From the IMG/VR virus record IMGVR_UViG_3300026097_000033, positions 1 to 48,059 of that record: a stretch of 48,059 nucleotides of DNA; one strand, written 5' to 3'. The notes beneath the pieces are model-generated. The model was not told the origin of the DNA. It saw only the letters and a list, made by a program, of their open reading frames with translations, and did no database searches. The position numbers and the translations under genes are program-made. The DNA is from a virus. Shown here piece by piece: positions 46,504 to 48,059 of this stretch. The stretch's first letter is position 1. Every line of letters starts with the position of its first letter.

Positions 46504-46873
46504 TCAGCCAACACAGGAAGGGGGCGAAAGCCCCCGACCTTTAATTTGTAAATACTCTGTTCCGGGCTATACCCACTTTCAACTTGATATCACTGATCTT
46601 GAGTATGGCCCAGACGCAGATGCTCGACGAGACCCAAGTATCGTTGAAGCAATCCATGCAAAAATTGCATCCGAAGGACTAAGGTGGCCTGTCATCGTTA
46701 AGAAAGGTGATAGAACGCCTTATTCTTGTTATATAGGCAACAATCGTGTTGCATACGCTGTCACTCATGGATATAACAGTATTACTGCAATTGAAGTAGC
46801 TACCTCAGTAGATAAACTTCACATTATGCAGTATTGCAAAAGAATTGATGAACATGGATTTGATAGCGAATAA
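46487..46873 (+). CDS. ParB-like (sulfiredoxin-fold) protein 1
   Basis: This 128-residue protein has a ParB/Srx N-terminal-domain pattern. LDITDLEYGPDADARRDPSI leads into VEAIHAKIASEGLRWPVIVK, and then SCYIGNNRVAYAVTHGYNSI, the GxxRxxA-type box, with TAIEVAT after. The only start upstream of the conserved part is GTG 46487, inside the previous gene, and the first 20 codons cover a strong GC hairpin. ParB-like domains in phages bind or cut DNA or bind CTP. The role beside capsid genes is unknown. A paralogue follows. Confidence 0.65.
   Translation: MTNWPNQPTQEGGESPRPLICKYSVPGYTHFQLDITDLEYGPDADARRDPSIVEAIHAKIASEGLRWPVIVKKGDRTPYSCYIGNNRVAYAVTHGYNSITAIEVATSVDKLHIMQYCKRIDEHGFDSE
46519..46534 (+). 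terminator. GC hairpin GGGGGC-GAAA-GCCCCC after capsid genes
   Basis: Six perfect GC pairs around a GAAA tetraloop, 15 bases after the decoration gene stop, followed by a weak U-rich tract (GACCTTTAATTT). It may be a partial terminator or an RNA stabiliser lowering expression of downstream genes. It lies inside the reading frame of the next gene if that gene starts at GTG 46487. Confidence 0.6.
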
Positions 46874-47243
46874 CGAAGTCCCTGACTTCCCATCTCAATT
46901 AATACATATAGATGATATTTATTGGAAGCTCGACGTAGCGTCTGAGATGGACCCCAAATTCCAAAAAGCATTGCACACATCCCTTGCTGAAAACGGGATG
47001 GAATGGCCGATCATTATTTGGCCAATTGATCATTACGCAGTGAACGGGGATTTTCCGAATCCTAAGTTTGCAGATGAATTGAAAGAACGAGCCAAGCCTT
47101 ACGTATGCGGTACAGGAAGTAATCGCTGTAAGTTTGCAAACACAAAAGGTTATGATCGTATTTCTGCAATCATCATGACTACCCAAGATGAAATCAAGAC
47201 AATCCGTAAAACGACTGTCATGCGATACCATAAGGATTTTTAA
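46848..47243 (+). CDS. ParB-like (sulfiredoxin-fold) protein 2
   Basis: This 131-residue protein overlaps the first ParB-like gene. It repeats the same outline: LIHIDDIYWKLDVASEMDPK, FQKALHTSLAENGMEWPIII, then CGTGSNRCKFANTKGYDRIS and AIIMTT. It appears to be a diverged tandem duplicate, since the WPIII/WPVIV strand and the GxNR box line up. The ATG at 46848 is chosen; another ATG six bases later is possible. Function unknown. Position between head and tail genes suggests a part in DNA handling at packaging end or a moron-like role. Confidence 0.62.
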   Translation: MNMDLIANNEVPDFPSQLIHIDDIYWKLDVASEMDPKFQKALHTSLAENGMEWPIIIWPIDHYAVNGDFPNPKFADELKERAKPYVCGTGSNRCKFANTKGYDRISAIIMTTQDEIKTIRKTTVMRYHKDF

Positions 47244-47245
47244 GA

Positions 47246-47959
47246 GTGGCCACATACTTAGCAATTACAAATGAGTTGCTTCGTCGTTTGAATGAAGTCA
47301 CAGTTGCACAGGATGACTTTCTTAACGTACGAAACATTCAAGCTCTCGCTAAAGATGCCGTCAATGCCTCAATCAGAGGCATTTTGCAATCTGCACAGGA
47401 GTGGCCATTCACGCTTACAACTTATACAGAGACGCTGGTTGTAGGTACACAAGAGTATGATTTTCAAGCAGATATGTCTTCTGTAGATTGGGAATCGTTC
47501 TACCTTAAAAGATTAACTTCTGCAAATAACTATCCAACACAGTTAGATGTTTTATCGTACGCAGAATACTTAGATCGTTTCAGGGCAGAAGACGATGTGG
47601 GAGGCACAGGTGCCTATGCCGCACCTATTCGTGTGTACCAGACACAGGAAACTAAGTATGGCCTTAGCCCAATCCCTGATGAGACATACGAATTAGAATA
47701 CAAGTATTGGTCATTTCCTGCAGATCTAACTGCTTTTGACGATACTCCTGTTATCCCTGACCGCTTTAGACATGTGATTATTGATGGTGCTATGGCGTAC
47801 ATGATGCGTTTTAGATCTAACGAACAGAGTGCCATGATCCATCAGAATAACTATAGTGATGGGATTGGTATGATGCGCCGTTTGTTGCTGGATGATCCGA
47901 TTGACGTACGCTCTACCTATATCCTACCTAACTTTTATCAACGGGTGGTTAGCCGCTAA
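47246..47959 (+). CDS. Head-tail adaptor / tail tubular protein A-like
   Basis: This 237-residue protein begins at GTG 47246, nine bases after AAGGA. ATYLAITNELLRRLNEVTVA, ALAKDAVNASIRGILQSAQE and WPFTLTTYTETLVVGTQEYD match tail tubular protein A (T7 gp11)/P22 gp4-like adaptors, which bind under the portal and start the tail. VIPDRFRHVIIDGAMAYMMR near residue 175 is also typical. It is coupled to the next tail gene by TAATG. No other portal-proximal adaptor is visible, which supports the call. Confidence 0.82.
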   Translation: MATYLAITNELLRRLNEVTVAQDDFLNVRNIQALAKDAVNASIRGILQSAQEWPFTLTTYTETLVVGTQEYDFQADMSSVDWESFYLKRLTSANNYPTQLDVLSYAEYLDRFRAEDDVGGTGAYAAPIRVYQTQETKYGLSPIPDETYELEYKYWSFPADLTAFDDTPVIPDRFRHVIIDGAMAYMMRFRSNEQSAMIHQNNYSDGIGMMRRLLLDDPIDVRSTYILPNFYQRVVSR

Positions 47960-48059
47960 TGGCTGATAATCTTGAGATATTCAAAGTCTATTGTGAGGGT
48001 GGCCTTAACACCAACCGTGACCTGCTGTCTCAGGGTGAACAACAACCCGGTAGTGCGAC
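47959..48059 (+). CDS. Tail/stabilisation protein, 5' end only
   Basis: The frame opens by TAATG and reads MADNLEIFKVYCEGGLNTNR, then DLLSQGEQQPGS before running off the right edge. The x-C-x-GGLNTN-x-DLLSQGEQQPGSA-type start is familiar from tail stabilisation proteins of HMO-2011-like and related podoviruses, which follow the adaptor gene. Only 33 complete codons are visible. Confidence 0.7.
   Translation, partial: MADNLEIFKVYCEGGLNTNRDLLSQGEQQPGSA

Overview
The window is most of the genome of a tailed, short-tailed (podovirus-like) dsDNA phage of marine type. The gene set resembles the HMO-2011 group first described from a SAR116 alphaproteobacterium. The best single indicator is a family-A DNA polymerase with a DnaJ-type zinc finger (two CxxCxGxG units) inserted between its exonuclease and polymerase domains, a feature I recall from HMO-2011. 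A GcrA-like helix-turn-helix protein and DUF932/DUF7227-like accessory genes also fit an alphaproteobacterial host, but the host assignment is inference. No integrase, excisionase, repressor, tRNA or CRISPR array was seen, so the phage looks lytic.

Layout. (1) 1-13.2 kb, plus strand: end of a LamG-like tail gene, tail-assembly chaperone, glycosyltransferase, HNH endonuclease, a lysis cassette (two membrane proteins, a small protein, holin, GH108 endolysin), then large virion proteins of 975, 664 and 1305 residues that are probably ejected or internal. (2) 28.1-13.2 kb, minus strand: a tightly overlapping replication and nucleotide operon starting from a good sigma70-type promoter at 28.1 kb. 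It runs primase, PD-(D/E)XK protein, GcrA-like regulator, many small proteins, DnaB/gp4-like helicase, DNA polymerase, putative ssDNA-binding protein, Cas4/RecB-like exonuclease, T7-endonuclease-I-like resolvase, DUF3310 protein, ribonucleotide reductase NrdA and NrdB, an RMF-like protein and a T5orf172 protein. It meets the plus-strand late genes head to head with a 50-base overlap. (3) 28.3-30.9 kb, plus strand: a compositionally different accessory island (71-residue protein, GP88/DUF7227-like, DUF932, tiny membrane peptides, a 107-residue protein) with near-identical terminators and repeated leaders. (4) 30.9-32.1 kb: a mostly non-coding stretch with AT-rich palindromes, a promoter, one small gene and a possible structured RNA. 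(5) 32.1-48.06 kb, plus strand: small conserved head-associated genes, a second glycosyltransferase, terminase small and large subunits, portal, a 1321-residue polyvalent protein (ADP-ribosyltransferase-like plus HExxH metallopeptidase-like regions), scaffold, major capsid protein, decoration-like protein, two ParB-like proteins, tail adaptor, and the start of the next tail gene.

Both ends of the window lie inside the tail module (a tail gene begins at the right edge and a LamG tail gene ends at the left edge). The missing DNA therefore probably holds the remaining tail genes, and the sequence is a segment of a larger or circularly permuted genome. Functionally, the leftward operon would supply nucleotides and replicate and process DNA. 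The rightward genes package DNA, build head and tail, and lyse the cell. The most interesting objects are the polyvalent protein at 39.4-43.3 kb, the accessory island, the candidate RNA just upstream of 32.1 kb, and the recurrent KGG[M/L] motif in virion proteins.
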